From Xanthostigma xanthostigma (taxonomy: Eukaryota > Arthropoda > Insecta > Raphidioptera > Raphidiidae), in assembly GCA_963575645.1 (NCBI GenBank), contig OY754467.1, forward strand, positions 39,553,108-39,617,107: DNA of 64,000 nucleotides. Reading direction: 5' to 3'. Below the pieces are notes generated by a model, which saw only the letters and a list, made by a program, of their open reading frames with translations, was not told the origin of the DNA and did no database searches. Position 1 is the first letter of the stretch. Each line of letters opens with the position of its first letter. The position numbers were made by a program, and so were the translations under genes. Of this stretch, positions 33,040-45,534 are shown in pieces.

Positions 33040-33340
33040 TGACTAGTCATTATCCGCGGCTTCGCCCGCGATTGAGACAAAACACGGTTGCAGTCCCATT
33101 ATTTGGCATAGTTACTCCTTTTTCCAATAAATTTCAAAATTGATGACATTCACGTGATCAACGTCCTGACAAACCTGTGGTTTGAGCTGTGCGTTGATAG
33201 ATCAATCAGTCAGTCATGGTTTCCTTTTATATATTTAGATACCTATAGGGCATACCATCAGGGTGGTATTTCATAAATTTTATTTAAATCGGTTCAGCAT
33301 TTTGTATTTGTTTAGTAGCGTTTAATAACGTGCAAATTAC
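33040..33340. repeat. RTE/SINE-like insect repeat fragment
   Basis: The phrase ATCCGCGGCTTCGCCCGCG near 33052 and a following AAATCGGTTCAGCATTTTGT are typical of widespread insect retroposon tails. No reverse transcriptase frame is present. Confidence 0.4.
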
Positions 33341-33679
33341 GTATTGCGAAGCCCCTAAAATTAAAAAAAAAAACTGAGCCATCCTTCAAAAAAGCAACTA
33401 AAAACGAAAAATAAAGTTTTGAGGTCACCGTCAATTTGAAAAAATTTATAGATTCATAAAGTTATAGCAACTAAATTGGCGCCAACCTCAAACCTCTATT
33501 ACCTATCTTTCGCTTTTTAGTGACTTGTTTGAAGGAGGCACTATTTTTTTTTAAGTTTTTTAATAGTAATTATCTTATTGTAAGTATGTATGTAATAAAA
33601 ATGGCATTATTTCTTATCAAATGCATAATTATTCTTCATACGCACTAGAATAGGGGCATTGATATCGGTTTCCTGAATA

Positions 33680-34700
33680 TTGAATCAAATAAGCTACACG
33701 GAATCTTGAAATTCTAGCATTCAATGCAAACGAAAAATTACACTTACGAAGCACAGAGAAATATCTCGTATAAAGTCCCCTTGACTTGAGTATAAGCGCC
33801 CGGGGTCATATACAAACCAGGCGGCTATAACCTGCATAGGGGACCCACCAGCAGGCGGGCGATACTCTTGTGATCGGGCGCATTCGTTAGTCCAACACGA
33901 ACTTAACCGAATACAACGTTTATGTAAACACAACAAGTGCAAGCGAGAAACACGCACAGTGTCCGTTATGACTGGCGTTTTACAGATCGGTTCATGGAAC
34001 AAAGGTACCGGTGTAAAGCCGAGACTAGTTCAGTGCTTCGAGAGGGACTAACCCCCCATGTTCGTACTGTTTACACCGTGATTTTTGTGTAATAATAATT
34101 ATCTATACATATTGTGAACAAAAAAAAACAACCCCTATTACATATTTCGTAATAAGAATAACCCTCGCATAATTATAAAAACTTTATATTGTGTGGGAGT
34201 TAAAAAAGCGAGTACGTCCAGTGGTTTTTACGATTTGGAAGAGAAAAATCTAAATTCAGTGTTTAGTTTTTGAAAAGAACGAGGTTTTCCTCGTTTTTGA
34301 AGTTTGTGTGCTAATACTTTTTGTGTATTGAATGACCTCTAATTTATTTTTGTGTGAATTTGTGTTACGTTTGAAAATTCACATTGTGAGCCGTATTAAA
34401 TTTTTTTTTGTATACTACAAGTACCTAGCCCCTAGGTATATAAATGATATTTATTCTTGTAAGAAATAAAATATTTTTTGTGTGTTTATTACAAATGAAC
34501 AATATTTTTGTAAATTAAAATATTTTAAAGTGACGACTCCTCTTTTTTTCATATAAAAATATTACTTTTTTGTGTTTCTACACTGTTTTAAAGCAATAAG
34601 TTTTGTGTCGTTTTAACTAAAAAGTGAGTGATTGGGTTTTAAATGTACAGCCGTGGTTCCAGTTTCAAAAACAACATTTTCTTCAGGAATGATTACGCCA
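33680..34700. other. GC-richer apparently unique stretch, no gene proven
   Basis: Positions 33770-34080 are GC-richer than their surroundings and show no repeat partner in the window. They contain GACTAGTTCAGTGCTTCGAG (an arthropod initiator-like TTCAGT near 34029). A promoter or 5' UTR exon of a gene lying outside the window is possible. No conserved protein is encoded, and the 93-residue minus frame at 33721-34002 has no recognised domain. Confidence 0.25.
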
Positions 34701-36230
34701 TTTGTTAATTATTAAAGGTATGTTTTTTTTTACTACGTAAATGTTTATTTTGTAATAATTCCAGGAAGACTTCCAACTTTCTTTGAAAAATACTTAAAAA
34801 AATGTATGCGTACACTGTACAGTGTTTATACGTGTACTTGGGCTCGGTAACTTCAGATCATTTTGTACTTCCCAGAATCCATTTTAAAACTGGTAAACCT
34901 CAAGTATTCAATCGAGTGACTTAAAGTAGAGGTTCTTGAAAACCTATTTTATTTCTAGACGATGGTTTCGAAATAAAGGAGTCAACAAACATACACGGTT
35001 TTTGACTTTATCCTACTAGATGAGCTGCCGACAAAATTGAAAAATGGCAAAGCAGAGCACCCAAGTTATTTACGTTTAATGTAAAAAATACATCAAAATC
35101 AGTCAAGTGCAAGCCGCGCAAAATTTTCAGACAAAATTTTCAAATTTTGCTTTTTGGGACTCACGACGCAGATGGTTAACAAAAAATATTTTGCAGGTTT
35201 TGTTGAAAAATAAAAACGTAAAATAAACGTTTGTAGAGCAATTGCTGCACAAAACTGCAGATAGCTTATTATTTAGATTTTTTATTTAACTTAAAAATTT
35301 AACGCTGTTCGTACTTTTGAATTTAGAAAAAAGTAAAACCGTGAGACTAATTGCAGTTACTTACGTATTTTTCGTATAATTTAAAAATTATATATAGGTA
35401 TAATGTATTGTATTATAAATCGACATTCCATAGATACAGTTTTTGATATTTTGTATCAGAGAATTATTTTATTGAAATATGTACGAGTTTTTCATGTTCG
35501 TAATGAAATTTGATTCATAAAAGTATAATACTCATAGTAAAGTTTATCCGACGGGTCAAAATAAACAAGTAATTGTTTAACGCTGTATGACAAATCTGCA
35601 GAAAATGCGAGGAAATAAATTTTTATTTTATATGGACGTTTCAAATATCCTAAATGTATATTTCGCTTATTATTTATCGTTTGTTATAAATACCTAGCGT
35701 TTTTTTATAAATATTGAACAGATCATTCTATAATTCTTTTATATGATTAAGGCCTAATCACATAATAATAACGCTGCGATGCAAGACTATAGATAAATAA
35801 AATATATTGTAGGCTTAGGTATATTCTTTTATACACCTTCCCGACATTAGATTAGAAAAACTAATAATTTTATGCAATTTGTGTTAGGATGATTGAAATT
35901 TGGGAAGAATTAGTGTTTAGTTGTTAAAGTACAATTCATAAACGTGGAAAAATTAACTCTTTTTGTGGCACTACAAAATTGATATAACGTAACAGGCCTA
36001 AAAGGAGCGATGGATACTGATGCTAATGATGTACAAAAATATTGGTATTGAGATGCAGATTTTCTTTGTTCCAAAATCAATTTTCAGAATTACTAGACGA
36101 AACGTACATAAGATAAATTATGACATCTATCTTACATTTTTTGTCCACGTATACTTTTTCTTATTATCACGATGGACACGATATCTAATAAAAATTATAA
36201 AAAGGAGCTTAATTTCAATGTTGCCGAAAG
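34700..36230. other. AT-rich intergenic sequence, nothing recognised
   Basis: No conserved coding segment, RNA gene or clear element ends were found. Confidence 0.45.
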
Positions 36231-36239
36231 CCCTCCTTA

Positions 36240-36690
36240 CAATACTTAGGTACATGCACAGTTGCATGAAGCATTGTCAGAATATTTGATTTGACAATGG
36301 GCTTAGATTGTGAACATATACATATTTCTCTATTATGGAAAGCATCGTAAAGTTTTAAATCGATCCTGCTCGAGAAATAATTGATCGATTGAAACGATAT
36401 TTTTCTTAAACTGTGTATACATTTTTCTACAGTTTTCACCTCAAAACAACGTTTTTCTACGCATTTTGATCGAAATTTAGCTTAAAAAGCGATCGTTTTC
36501 TCCGCAGAACAAGCATCTGTTTTTGTGTGAGTACAATCTAATGTTCTAAATGACAGGGAGTTTGAATACGACGTTAGACTGCTCCTGGTATATGAAATCT
36601 GTAAATATAATATGATCACAATCTAAGGTCATTGTCCAATTAAATTTTTTTGACAATCCTTTCGACAAATCAGCATTAGACGACAATATT
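36240..36690 (+). repeat. Dispersed repeat (family R6), second copy, uninterrupted
   Basis: It matches 31245-31583 joined to 32387-32490. It carries the undisturbed target of the hAT insertion found in the other copy. No coding potential is recognised. Confidence 0.7.
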
Positions 36691-36699
36691 GGTGCAAAA

Positions 36700-37800
36700 T
36701 ATGTTTGAAATAAACGATCCGTTTGGTAGAAAAATCAATAGACCCCTAGTCCTTGCTAAAACAAAAATTATTGTAAATAAAAGAAATGTGCACAAAATTA
36801 CATAACCATTATGTAATAAAAATAATTTTGTTCGAAAGAAAACAGTGTACTTACAGAATCAGAACCACAATTTACTTCTGATCAATATAGGTACTACTGT
36901 GTTTCGAAAACATATTTTTACCCTAGAGCATGGCATTGCCAAGTTGGGTAGGTTAACTTAAATAATAATTATTGTATAAGTTAATATTATAATGTAATAA
37001 CTAGTATAATCACAAGATTTTGAAATTTGCAATTCAGTTACTATATGAATAAAAATTATGAAAATATATCATAGAAATAACCAAATTAAAGTTATAACAA
37101 ATTTTACATTACTTACACAAAAATGACGTAACTGAAGGTTATTTGAAATTTTCAAATGTTTGAATTTCCTTTCAAGTCTAGCTTGTACCGTTTGGCTCTG
37201 AAAGTTTATGACAGACAGACACAGGAGTGATGCTATAAGTTTTCCATTTTTCCAATATTTTGATATACGGAAGAAAAATGACTATCTTGATCTTATCTAT
37301 TCAAAAATAGAAACTAGTATAGACGTTATAAAAAATAAGATTTTTACTATAAATTGTTTCACATGTATTTCAAAAGTAAATAGAGACTGTTATAGCAGAT
37401 CTTTTGCAATAACACAAATGGCATTTATTTTCTACAAAAGTTTATTACTTCAAAGAATTTTTGAAAATAACTCTTATACTTTCTTTCATAAACTTGTATC
37501 TAAAATAGGACGCTCTTCCTTATGTAACGCGCATAAGAAAAGAAAAACAAAAGACCCATCGTCTTATTATGTTATATATATTTCTACAACATAACATAAT
37601 AGGTGTGTTTGGTATCGTACTCCAGTGTAAAAAGTGTTTACACTTTTGACACTATATATCGTTTTTTATACAAAAGCAATGCCGTAGCTGGATTAAACGA
37701 CGCCGGTATGGCAAGATTCTGATTTCGCGCTCTCTAAATTTTGTTGATTGACGCTGGACAAAATTGTAAGGTACATTGACCTGTTAAGTATTTCTGCAGT
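36700..37800. other. AT-rich sequence with one unrecognised 128-codon frame
   Basis: The frame at 37208-37594 (plus) starts MTDRHRSDAISFPF and ends in Thr-Thr. I recognise no domain, signal peptide or paralogue. Its low-complexity context suggests a chance frame, so I do not call it a gene. Confidence 0.3.
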
Positions 37801-37805
37801 GTCGG

Positions 37806-38283
37806 ACTAAAAGTGTAAGCAGTCCCGACACTAGAGACTGGTTTTGCCGCTAGATTCCTTACTAGGTTTCAAGCGTGCTATGGCACTGGGTTTCGTGATT
37901 GTCGCTTCATACGATGCGTGTATTAAAGCCGGCTTTGTAGATGGGTTTGTTGCGTGCCCAGTGATAATAAGAACGGTAACAAAAGTGCATGTTTATTGTC
38001 TCTGAACAGAACACACACTCTGGCATAGTGTTTGTTTGTGGGCGTTTGTTCATGTCGCCCACGTGACAAGATACAGTTTCCTGATTGGTTCTTGCTCAAA
38101 ACAAGCAGACAAACTAGCACGAAAAATAGCCCCGATTCTATTTTTGACATTTATATCTTGTGACCACGCACGCGAGTCCGCAATGATGTCTTTTACATCT
38201 TCACAGTCAGCGCACCAGTCAGTACAAGTCCCATGCTGTGATACCAGCGGCAAAACCAGCCTCGTGTGTGCAGGGGCCTTTAG
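37806..38283 (+). mobile_element. Harbinger-like MITE (family H1), diverged copy
   Basis: Inner inverted repeats are CTGGTTTTGCCGCTAG and CAGCGGCAAAACCAGC, with the right end CCTCGTGTGTGCAGGGGCCT. The core phrases CACGTGACAAGATAC and CTGATTGGTTCTTGCTC recur in all H1 copies. Confidence 0.6.
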
Positions 38284-38339
38284 GCAAGGGAACGTTGTGT
38301 AGTCGAGATCACGTGATAGATGACTGAATTTGACAATTA

Positions 38340-39030
38340 TGCTATAGAACAAATTGATTATTTTTAAACCTAAGTTTGGACTTTTTAAGACCGAAAAATA
38401 GTGTCAAATAAAAATAGAAAAATGACTCCAAACGATCTGTTCTCTGTAATAACGCAAACTGATCTTAAATAGAAAAATATCTCTCCTTCGTAAAATATAA
38501 AATTTATAAATCGAGCGTTCATAAACGTTTCAGCTTTTTAAAAATTATACAGCTGTGTATTAATATATGATTGAAAACGGAAAATTAATGAGTGCAACAT
38601 GAAAGACATAAATAAAATTAATACCACGACAAGCATGGCTATCTAATTACTGCTAATGACATGAAAAAAGGCCAAAGCAATAACAGATCCTTCATGATAT
38701 TCATTACAGTTCTCAAATCTGTGAATTGTAATTTGTGGTGCACCCCGTACGTAGTACGAATTTGTTCGTTACTTGATATGGAGTAGCAAGTATCGTTTAG
38801 AGAAGATCGTTGCGTCATTTCTGTGCACAAATGAGTTTCGGGTCGGACGGATCTATGTTTTCAAACAAGAGGCGGTCCTATGATTATAGTTGTATTTTAA
38901 TTGGTCGTCGCTGGTCGACACGCACCATCGACGATGCAGATACCGCCTATGACCGCACCAAATTACACCGCTACTGATCGCTTTTCCCACTCTTCTCTAC
39001 CTGGCTACTATCTTCTCTAAACAGTACTAT
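38340..39030. other. Intergenic sequence, no gene seen
   Basis: Mixed AT-rich sequence between two H1 MITEs, with no recognisable gene or repeat boundary. Confidence 0.35.
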
Positions 39031-39037
39031 ACTCTAA

Positions 39038-39487
39038 AGGCCGCTACACACGAGGCTAGAAACGCTGTTAGATTCCTTGCTAGATTTGCCTACTAGTTTA
39101 CTATAATGCTGGTTTTCTTGATTGCTGCTATGTGCTCGGCGCTCGCTTCACACGAGACGTCTTTTCAAGCTTGATTTGTGGATGGATGTGGTGTGCGCGT
39201 AGTGACAGTCCAAATAACAGAGCAAAACATGTATGTTGTCTGACTTTGAGCAGAATGACGCCATGTTGGTTTGTGGGCGTTTTTTCAAGTCGCCCACGTG
39301 ACAACATACTGCTTCCTGATTGGTTCTTGCTCATAACTAGCAAGGAAAATAGCACCTGTTCTAATTTTGAAACCTGTCTTGTGGGCTAGCAGGCGAGCCG
39401 GCAGTGTCGTCATTTCCAGCTTTGTACTCAGCCTATACCGACCGGCAGAAGTCCAAGCAGCGTTTCTAGCCTCGTGATCAGAGGCCT
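39038..39487 (+). mobile_element. Harbinger-like MITE (family H1), complete, TAA target duplication
   Basis: The left end AGGCCGCTACACACGAGGCT continues AGAAACGCTG. The right end CAGCGTTTCTAGCCTCGTG continues ATCAGAGGCCT. Flanks are TAA at 39035-39037 and 39488-39490, the 3-bp duplication expected of PIF/Harbinger elements. There is no transposase. Confidence 0.8.
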
Positions 39488-39789
39488 TAAATTAATGTTA
39501 TACACTTTAATGAAACACAGTATTTTAAATTTACTCGTGCTTCAAAAGAGTATCTACAATTTGTCAGTTAGCCTCTTAATAAAATGCGGCAACTCAACAT
39601 CGATGAGATCTTTTATATTTTTTAATAACCCGCATAAAAATATTCCCTGCGTATATGTTAGATGATTTATGGTATAACTTAACCAAGAAAATAAATTGAA
39701 TTTTTAGTTTTAGCTATAGTGGACTCATTCGGCTTCGCCCGGATGCAAATCGTTATTTTTGCTCACATCTTATCCCTGTTTGTCTTGTG

Positions 39790-40013
39790 ACCATATTCAT
39801 CAAACACTATTAAAGATAGAAATTACTAATATAGATACTGCTTCCAGATTGGTTCTTGCTCATGCCTAGTAGCGGACCTAGCAAGAAAAATAAACCCTGT
39901 TTCTAATTTTAAAACCTATATCTTGTGAGCTAGCAGGCGAGCCCGCAGTGACGTCATTTCCAGGTTCGTACCCAGCCTATCGGCCAACAGAGGTCCAAGC
40001 GGCGTTTATATAG
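39790..40013 (+). mobile_element. Harbinger-like MITE (family H1), right-hand partial copy
   Basis: It begins within the core (GATTGGTTCTTGCTCATG) and ends GGCGTTTATATAGCCTC. The left half is missing. It abuts the R5 repeat. Confidence 0.6.
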
Positions 40014-40019
40014 CCTCTT

Positions 40020-40340
40020 ATACTATTGCACATACCGCTAAACTAGCGGTATATGCTTTATTATCGCTTTGTGCGTCAGAGCTGACTTTCGTTCATATAA
40101 GAAGTTATATCTAAGTTAATTTCACACGAAATCCATTCAAATTGAAGCTTTTTGAAAAGAGGAGATTCTAATCTATAAAATAGAACCATTTTCAAATCAA
40201 TTCGAGTTCATAAATACTATTAAAATTGTAATTGAAAATCACAAACAGCAGTTGTCGGTTGGTCTGTACGTATGTACGTACGTACGTACGTCACGACTCT
40301 ACAGATCGCAATTTCGGTCGGATTGCCTTGGGTTATATTT
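40020..40340 (-). repeat. Dispersed repeat (family R5), minus-orientation copy, uninterrupted
   Basis: Reverse-complement partner of 29735-30605 lacking the hAT MITE. It contains an ACGT/ACGTATGT microsatellite at 40265-40292 and the terminal hairpin GCACATACCGCTAAACTAGC. Confidence 0.7.
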
Positions 40341-40547
40341 TATTCACTTTGTTTACTATCAGACCAGAACCCTATTTAAATTCACTAAAATGTGTTCAGT
40401 AGTTTAATTTTTATAAACAGTTTTATTTTATTATTTTTGACAGCTAATAGTTTAAAAAAACAATATAATAATTGCTGTGTAAATATAGTGTAATCCATAA
40501 AACAAGTGCTACACTTCTATACCGTGATAACACCACTACACGTATTA

Positions 40548-40620
40548 GGCCGCCGTGGCGTAATGGTTATGCCGTTGGATCCCCAAGGGTAAGGTCCTGG
40601 GTTCGATTCCTTACGAAATC
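40548..40620 (+). tRNA. tRNA-like sequence: pseudo-tRNA or tRNA-derived SINE head
   Basis: TGGCGTAATGGTTA resembles the pol III A box and GGTTCGATTCC is a consensus B box, at tRNA-like spacing. The outer acceptor-stem halves do not pair convincingly, and a T-rich run (possible pol III terminator) follows at 40624. A functional tRNA seems unlikely; a SINE head or tRNA pseudogene fits better. Confidence 0.5.
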
Positions 40621-40639
40621 ATTGATTTTTTTCTTTTTT

Positions 40640-41480
40640 TTTCTTTTTATTTTGTTTTATTTTATTCCACTTGATATTAATTATATATTATATTATGTAT
40701 AGTTCTTAATTTTTTTTATTTTTGCAAACTTAAAAAAAAATATTTTTTCAATTTTTAATTATTTATTTCTTTAAATTTGTTAATCTTTTTAAATTTATTA
40801 AAAATATTTTTTAATTGTTATTTTTTTATCATACAGTGGAAAACTTGCGGGATGTGCACTTTTGGTTTTGCCAACTATTACGCTATACTTTTGTCTACGA
40901 CTGCAGTTGCGAGTGAACTATACCTTTTGCAACTCTGACCGTAATGTAGGTATTCTTTCAGTGAACTTTCAGTGGCTGATTTTTTTTTTCAGAACAGGAT
41001 TAAATGTTTCGTGTGCATAGATTCGATGAAAAGTTGCTGAGTCATGTTTGATTGTTCTCTATGTATGAGTGGGTGAATTACAAGTTCAGGCACAGTAATT
41101 ATGTAAAAACTGAATGCTGAAATGACGTCAGACAGTGCAGAACTCTAGCGTCTAGCTGCTGACTCTAAACACATAATTGGATTACTTTAATTGAGGTTAT
41201 AATATGCACAATGACGCGCCTCGAGCTCCAGTGGGTGTTGTGTTGTCATTCTGTCAATAAATTTATGTCTAACACATTGTATTATTAATATGTTTACTGC
41301 TGCGGGGGTGTTTGATGTATAACAAAAATATTATTTCAGTTACCCTCCGGGTCTTTCAGATTGATTATTCGAAAACATATCACATCGTGTAGTTTTTTCC
41401 CTGTACTAGACGCGATTTGAAATGTATTATTTTTAAAATGGGTATCCAACTGAAGTAGAAGGGGAATATCATCTACTGGC
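40640..41480. other. AT-rich intergenic sequence, nothing recognised
   Basis: No conserved coding segment, RNA gene or repeat pair was found. Confidence 0.4.
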
Positions 41481-41485
41481 ACAGC

Positions 41486-42855
41486 CAGTGGCGAAAAATG
41501 GGGGGAAATTCAATTTTGCGAGGCCCTATGGTGGCGCTAGAAGACGAATTTATTAAAATAAAAACAGTTGCAACTGTTCAATTTTTATTCTTATAGATGC
41601 AAACTATATTATTTGATAAAAAAAATTGGTTGTCTGTAAAGTCGGTTTACGGACGATAGTTTTACGTGATAACGTATTCCGCTCGAATATCATATTTAAT
41701 AATCACGCACAGGGTCAGGCGGAACGTTAGGAACGTTACACTTTTTCGTGCATGCAGCCGGTGTTTCATCTTTTTATATTGACGTGATTCATCAATTTAT
41801 AAAACGTTATCACGTCAATAATTTATGTTCTATTTCTCCTATCTTCTACATATAATAATTATAATAATTCGAATCTATGATATTGCATCTTTCGCTTCAA
41901 ATTTAGGTTAATTTTATTTATTAAAATTACTCACCACCTATAATAATAATTGTTTTTTTTAACTTTCTTTCGTATTTATTTTAAGTCTCAAAGGTTAACT
42001 GTCATAATATTTTGAAAACAATTGTTTCATTGTTTATATAAAATTCCAAAACCTACTTACAATATTTAAGTATTTTCATACGTCAAAAAATTGATTTTTA
42101 TAATGATAAAATTTGTAAGAAAACGATTTTTTCGAGAGATGAGACCTAGCTAAAACGATTTTTTGCCCCCCAAAATCCCTTTTCAGTAAATTTCATCCAA
42201 ATCGTTAGGGCCGTTTTCGAGAAAAGCATGCACAGGGTCAGGCGGAACGTTAGGAACGTTACACTTTTTCGTGCATGCAGCCGGTGTTTCATCAATTTAT
42301 AAGATTGGTGATTCATCAATTTATAAGACGTTATCACGTCAAAAATAAAATTAAGATACTTACAGCTTACTTTTAGCCTTACTGAATTTCTTAATAATAG
42401 TATAGTATAGACGCTGATAACCTCAGCTGTTGAGCGTCTATAATTCACAATCTCTCAATAGTATCGTAATTAAGGTTAGATGCTATATCTGAATCAATAG
42501 ATAAAACTACCAAAGTTGAAAGTCTTTCCTGCAGTACTTCCCGGTATTGTTAGCAAAATTCGACTGGCTATGTCAATATTTGGATCTTTCAAGTTATTTT
42601 CTGCTATGTATTGGAGCAGATGTTTCATATCTCTAATGAAATTGGGTAAATTTGGGAGCATTGTCATTAACTCTTCATACAATTCGTAAGGTTGGAAGTC
42701 GCAGCTTTCACCTACTCGCAGGATCATTTAATTCTATTTCGTCGCCGTCACGGCTTTTAAGTACCTAATGCAAACTATTGCAAACAACCTTTGAGGCGCG
42801 AGGTCCCTTGTACCGCGAGGCCGTAGGCGGTGGCCCACGCCTTACGCCGCCTCTG
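41486..42855 (-). mobile_element. Degraded hAT element containing R1 repeat insertions
   Basis: The left end CAGTGGCGAAAAATGG and the right end CGCCGCCTCTG form a short imperfect inverted repeat. Flanking octamers GGCACAGC and AGCACAGC agree at 7 of 8. A minus-strand transposase remnant lies at 42494-42727. R1 repeat copies occupy about 41627-41815 and 42225-42345 and seem to be later insertions. Confidence 0.6.
42494..42727 (-). pseudogene. hAT transposase C-terminal fragment (degraded dimerisation domain)
   Basis: The 77-residue frame includes LYEELMTMLPNLPNFIRDM and then DIASRILLTIPGSTAGKTFN. In ZMYM1-like hAT transposases this is followed by the AERSFSKLKLIK motif. Here the equivalent is corrupted to GKTFNFGSF and the frame ends. 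The upstream catalytic domain is not seen. It sits inside a hAT-like element and is inactive. Confidence 0.65.
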
Positions 42856-42959
42856 AGCACAGCCTCACTTTTCAGATTTGTTCCAACGCCGTGAATCACA
42901 TAGCATACTGAACACAACATTAATTTTCCTAAACAACCTAAAAGTGAAGTTTGTTTTCA

Positions 42960-43180
42960 CAATCGAACTGTCAAAAATGTTTAAAATATGTTGAGTATTT
43001 TTATCCCCTATAAAATAACTGATTTTCACTTAATCTGTTATTTTATGGAGGATAAGAATGTCTTGTGTATCTCATGTGTGATGATATTACACAATTATAG
43101 ATATATACAGTTTAATTTTTAGTTTTTACACATCGTATGATCGTTGTAAGCTAAATTGCATTTTTTTTATAATCTAAAAA
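42960..43180. repeat. Short dispersed repeat near CCCCTATAAAATAACTG
   Basis: The phrases GAACTGTCAAAA and CCCCTATAAAATAA with nearby inverted TTATTTTATGGAGG resemble segments near 48360-48440 and 49590-49640. The element type is unknown. Confidence 0.35.
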
Positions 43181-43289
43181 ATTGGTTGTCTGTAAAGTCG
43201 GTTTACGGACGATAGTTTTACGTGATAACGTATTCCGTAATCTATGATATTGCATCTTTCGCTTCAAATTTAGGTAAATTTTATTAAGT

Positions 43290-43565
43290 AGAATAATAAA
43301 ACACTATAAAAAGTACACTATTATTATATAAAAAACAACTATGGCATGTATCTCTTTTGCGCATGCGCCGATTTTCCCCAAAAAATTTACAAAAATTTCT
43401 AGTAAAAATAGATAGAGTAAAAACCGTTTTAAAAACTATATTATTATTATATAAAACATCATTATAAGAGATATATTCTTTTACGCATGCGCCGATGTTC
43501 CCCAAAAACAATAGGCCACTTCATATTTGCATATCAAACATCCTCCCAAAATTTGGTTTCAATCC
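43290..43565 (-). repeat. R4 dispersed repeat, minus orientation
   Basis: It contains CTTTTGCGCATGCGCCGATTT twice (once as TTTTACGCATGCG) and CATCCTCCCAAAATTTGG, the family core. Confidence 0.7.
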
Positions 43566-43979
43566 GCTTATCCTTGGTGTCGGAATGATAAGAAATGTCA
43601 AAAGTGACGTTTGCAACTGTCAAAGTATTATGTTCTAATAATAATTAGTTATTCCAATAGTTAATTTAGAAGGCGTTGCATTTCACAAAATACTAATGTC
43701 AAAAAATTGAATTAAACATTAGAAATGCAGCCGTTTTCATGTTAAGACAAGACATACGTTATTTTCTAATTTCCATGTACGGCAAACAAAGAGGACCGAC
43801 CGCGTCGCGCCATGCATTAGACAACATTGCATTTATACAGCTATTTTTCTATATAAATTTGTATAAAAAAACTGTTTAGGCAAATTCTGTTATACGAAAT
43901 CTATGTAAAATATTCTCCTCTTTCGTTTAAGACTGGTTTCAAACCGATCTGATTTAAATTGAGCGAGAAATTAGCAAAA

Positions 43980-44130
43980 AGCACGCACAGGGTCAGGCGG
44001 AACGTTACGCGTTACGAACGTTAGGAACGTTACGTTACACTTTTTCGTGCATGCAGTCGGTGTTTTATCAATTTATGAGATTGGTGATTCATCAATTTAT
44101 AAGACGTTATCACGTCAAAAAAGTCATTCA
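43980..44130 (-). repeat. R1 repeat fragment
   Basis: It contains CAGGGTCAGGCGGAACGTTA and TTATAAGACGTTATCACGTC, matching the R1 block near 1310-1400 in reverse. Confidence 0.7.
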
Positions 44131-44356
44131 GCTTTATTCGGCTATCTCTTAATTTGAAACTGCATAATTTTATTATGAAATATCAATAATGTCACAAAGA
44201 AAAATTGAAATTGAGTATTTTTGAAATCTCTCACATTTATGTAAGTAATGCGTAGTTTTACAAAAAGGCTAGTGGTTAGGAGCTGACGCGCAAAAAAAAA
44301 CATATCGCGTCCCAATTTTCTGCCGCCCGTATATAAGCTATTTAGGTAATATAGAG

Positions 44357-44783
44357 CAGTGCTCCGCAACCTTTTCTCACCTACGACACACCAAAATTCT
44401 TGCTAGATTTCCGCGGCACACCAAAAGCTAAAATATAATTGATACACAAATACACGACTGAGGCGACGACCGACTCAGATCGACCGAGGCGACACGACGG
44501 CAAACGTGCGTTCTACACACTGTGTTTTTTCTTCATATTAAAATAACAATTGAAAAAATTAGTAACAATGTACCAACAAATAAAAATTTTCAAACAATGA
44601 AAAAAATAGTGCTAATTTATTTCAGTTACATTTTAATGATACCAGAATTTTTTGAGCGATATCTAAGAAATTAAAAATTAATTGTCCAAACTTTGCAAAA
44701 TCTAATTGTAAATTATCAAATACATTGAATTTGACCGCGGCACACCTGTATCCGGCTCACGGCACACCGGTTGCGGAGCACTG
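44357..44783. mobile_element. hAT MITE, 427 bp, with 8-bp target duplication
   Basis: Ends are CAGTGCTCCGCAACCTTTTC and CGGTTGCGGAGCACTG. The duplication ATATAGAG lies at 44349-44356 and 44784-44791. It is inserted into an R3 repeat copy in minus orientation. Confidence 0.93.
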
Positions 44784-45534
44784 ATATAGAGCATTTTTTC
44801 ATATATGATATACAGACGGAATCTGGATCCATTTTAAGATAAGGGGGATAAAAAATAGTTAAAATTTGAAAAAAATTCTGCCGTTTCGTCATAAGGTTCT
44901 AGTCAACTGACCGGGAAATACTAACGGGAGAAATTTTTGACCAATTGCACCCTCCCCAAGCCACTCCTAAGAAAGTGGATTTATGAACAACTATAGTGTC
45001 TTTGTTTTTTCTCGTCGTCTTTACTAATTTTTTTTTTAAATTCTGACATGAAATTATTATTGTTCGATATTATATATAGTTTCAACTTAAAGCTAGAGTT
45101 AGCGCAAAACGCAATATAAAAGTCCTCAGTAAAATTGTTTTCCTGTGATATATAATTTAATATTGGCATGTGGGATACAATAATAGTAAAAGTAGTGTCA
45201 ATAAAACATGAAACTTTGTGTCTCTTCTTGTCTCTTTTTAAACCGGTAGTGTCAGAAAGAGACACCACGATCCTATCTTATATTAACTATACAAGTTTAC
45301 CTGTGTTATTATTATTATCTCCTATATATATTATATGAGTTTCTCCGTAGGCAATGGTCATTTATCTATACGCTAATCGCGCAGTGCTATCTCTTACCGT
45401 GTCGATAGCTGTTCGTTTTTAAGGTTATGTTTTTGCAGTAATGCTCATTGAAGTGTATAACTTCTTATGCGAGCTCGAACCGTTTAATGTTTTTGCAACC
45501 CAATGTTGGGATACTGATTTAGCCTATAGGCTAG

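Noticed and set aside
37208-37594. 128-codon frame as a possible novel gene
   Set aside because: No domain, no paralogue, no splice or promoter context, and AT-rich low-complexity codons. A chance frame is more likely.
40548-40620. Functional tRNA gene
   Set aside because: Acceptor stem halves do not pair, so a pseudo-tRNA or SINE head is preferred.
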